From Parapedobacter deserti (GTDB taxonomy: Bacteria; Bacteroidota; Bacteroidia; Sphingobacteriales; Sphingobacteriaceae): 64,000 bases of DNA. The notes under the pieces are model-generated. The model made no database searches. It had not been told where the DNA came from and saw only the letters and a list, made by a program, of their open reading frames with translations. The DNA lies in contig NZ_JBHRTA010000038.1 in the NCBI RefSeq assembly GCF_042646065.1, forward strand, positions 682,001 to 746,000, read 5' to 3'. Position 1 is the first letter of the stretch, and every line of letters starts with the position of its first letter. The position numbers and the translations under genes were made by a program. Positions 62,404-64,000 of the stretch are shown here, piece by piece.

Positions 62404-64000
62404 ATGATATTTATGAACAAAAGAATGATGTTGTTAGCCGTTTCGGCGCTGTGTATGGGAGGGGGCGCCACGGCGCAGGAAGCAAAACTGAATCCGGTGA
62501 ACATGATGACGGAATGGGGCGAACAGGTTACGCCGGAGAATGCCTGGCGTGAATATCCGCGTCCGCAGCTGAAAAGGGACCAATGGGTGTCGCTCAATGG
62601 CTTATGGGATTATGCGATCGCGTCGCGTGATGCAGCTAAGCCTGAACATTTCGATGGAAAGATCCTGGTACCGTTTGCTCCCGAGTCCGTACTCTCCGGC
62701 GTACAGCAAGCGGTAACGCCAGAAGAAAAGCTCTGGTACCGCAAAACATTTCATGTTGCGGACAGCTGGAAGGGCAAAACCGTATTGCTGCATTTTGATG
62801 CGGTTGATTGGGAAGCGGAAGTCTGGTTGAATGGAAAGAAACTCGGCGTGCACCGCGGAGGGAACGACCCTTTTCATTTTGACATCACCAGCGCCCTGAA
62901 AAGGGGTGAGCAGCTGCTGGAGGTTGCCGTGTGGGACCCCACCGATACCGGCACGCAGCCCCGGGGAAAACAGGTGCTCGATCCCAAAGGGATTTGGTAC
63001 ACGCCGGTAACGGGTATCTGGCAATCGGTGTGGCTGGAGCCGGTGGAAAAAACACATGTCACGGCGATCTTGCCCGAGCCGGATATCGATAAAGGCATTG
63101 TTTTATTGAAAAACAAGGTAAACGGAGCTTTGGGTGGAGAAAAGCTTGAAATCAAGGTGCTCGATCGGGGGAATACCATCGCGGCAGCCACGGCGGCTCC
63201 GAATGAACCGGTTTCCCTGGCCGTACCGAATGCCCGCCTCTGGTCGCCCGCAGACCCGCATCTATACCGGCTGGAAGTCCGCGTCGTAAAAGGCGGCCGG
63301 GTGCTGGACCGGGTGGAATCTTATTTCGCCATGCGTAAAATCTCAAAGGGTAAAGATGCGCTGGGCTATGAACGAATGCTGTTGAATAACAAGCCGCTGT
63401 TTCAATACGGACCGCTTGACCAGGGATGGTGGCCGGACGGCCTGCTGACACCGCCCTCCGAAAAGGCCATGTTGTACGACATGGAGGTGCTGAAAGAAAT
63501 GGGCTTTAATATGCTGCGTAAGCATATAAAAGTCGAGCCTTCCCGGTATTATTACTACGCCGACTCCATCGGACTGCTGGTATGGCAGGATATGGTCAGT
63601 GGATTTGCCACGGCCGAGCAGGAGGTGCAGCATGTGAAAGCCAACGCAGAAAAAGATTGGGACAGGCCGGCAGCGTCTGCCGAGCAGTTTGAAGCCGAAT
63701 GGAAAGCGATCATGGATCACCTGCGGTTTTTTCCGTCTATTGTGGTTTGGGTGCCTTTCAATGAAGGGTGGGGACAATATAACACCAAGCGGGTCGTGGA
63801 ATGGACCATGGCTTATGATCCATCGCGGATCGTCAATGGCGTGAGCGGTTGGACCGACAGGGGCGTAGGGCACATGAACGATGCGCACCATTATCCCGGC
63901 CCAGGCATGGAGCCGGCGTCCGAAAATCCCGGCCGGATCATCGTTTTGGGAGAATTCGGAGGACTGGGGTGGCCCATGGAAGAACACCTTTGGAATCCCG
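62404..64000 (+). CDS. GH2 family glycoside hydrolase, PUL 3 (3' end beyond the window)
   Basis: The first 532 residues of a secreted GH2 enzyme, with signal peptide (LLAVSALCMGGGATAQ); ATG 62413 is an alternative start. Sugar-binding domain (NGLWDYAIAS, HFDAVDWEAEVWLNGKKLG), immunoglobulin-like domain (LWSPADPHLYRLEV) and TIM barrel. Acid/base Glu454 in VPFNEGWGQ and nucleophile Glu517 in LGEFGGLG are both inside the window. It is a clear paralogue of the PUL 1 GH2 (shared GPLDQGWWPDGL and GFNM-RKHIKVEP blocks). The frame is open at base 64000. Confidence 0.9.
   Translation, partial: MIFMNKRMMLLAVSALCMGGGATAQEAKLNPVNMMTEWGEQVTPENAWREYPRPQLKRDQWVSLNGLWDYAIASRDAAKPEHFDGKILVPFAPESVLSGVQQAVTPEEKLWYRKTFHVADSWKGKTVLLHFDAVDWEAEVWLNGKKLGVHRGGNDPFHFDITSALKRGEQLLEVAVWDPTDTGTQPRGKQVLDPKGIWYTPVTGIWQSVWLEPVEKTHVTAILPEPDIDKGIVLLKNKVNGALGGEKLEIKVLDRGNTIAAATAAPNEPVSLAVPNARLWSPADPHLYRLEVRVVKGGRVLDRVESYFAMRKISKGKDALGYERMLLNNKPLFQYGPLDQGWWPDGLLTPPSEKAMLYDMEVLKEMGFNMLRKHIKVEPSRYYYYADSIGLLVWQDMVSGFATAEQEVQHVKANAEKDWDRPAASAEQFEAEWKAIMDHLRFFPSIVVWVPFNEGWGQYNTKRVVEWTMAYDPSRIVNGVSGWTDRGVGHMNDAHHYPGPGMEPASENPGRIIVLGEFGGLGWPMEEHLWNP

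Overview
The window looks like a chromosomal piece of a moderately GC-rich Bacteroidota, probably a Sphingobacteriaceae relative such as Parapedobacter or Olivibacter. The evidence is three SusC/SusD pairs, DUF3823 lipoproteins, two-component propeller kinases, many lipoproteins, and promoters of the TTTG / TAnnTTTG type. The genus is inference. No rRNA or tRNA was seen.

Layout. 1-4552: the end of an unknown acidic protein, a hypothetical protein, a DUF4142 lipoprotein, a GT4 glycosyltransferase, an ECF-like sigma factor with a small partner, and ClpP. 4851-11067: an accessory island. It holds an XRE regulator, a tiny HTH protein, an ECF-like sigma factor with an extra sigma4-like domain, and, two bases downstream, a 364-aa Cas12f/TnpB-like protein whose RuvC acidic residues are gone and which ends before the zinc ribbon and RuvC-III. 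These are followed by four copies of a Cas12f-like tracrRNA core and about 27 degenerate 35-bp repeats with about 30-bp spacers. Two protein toxin-antitoxin operons lie between the repeat blocks. No cas1 or cas2 is present. I read this as an RNA-guided transcription-factor system (dCas12f plus sigma), with the arrays serving as a set of guides for a regulon.

11244-17120: housekeeping genes, namely a lipase, P5C dehydrogenase, a beta-carbonic anhydrase with a SulP transporter, and a small secreted protein. 17388-33502: polysaccharide utilization locus 1, with a GH2 enzyme, a split HTCS-type kinase/regulator pair, a clan GH-A hydrolase, SusC, SusD and four GH43-like propeller enzymes. 33703-43693: an AraC regulator divergent from a sugar-oxidation cluster (a multidomain cupredoxin/propeller protein, ThuA, Gfo/Idh/MocA oxidoreductase, sugar isomerase, MFS transporter and a Tat-exported enolase-superfamily enzyme). 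43754-49466: PUL 2 (SusC, SusD, DUF3823). 50982: a sulfatase whose promoter region is a near copy of the one next to the AraC gene. 52739-64000: PUL 3 (SusC, SusD, DUF3823, propeller kinase, response regulator, GH2 cut by the window end).

Working together: the surface SusCD pairs import glycans, periplasmic GH2/GH43/sulfatase enzymes trim them, the propeller kinases sense products, and the central cluster probably oxidizes, isomerizes and imports released sugars. Whether the dCas12f guides target these loci cannot be settled here; by eye I found no convincing spacer match inside the window.
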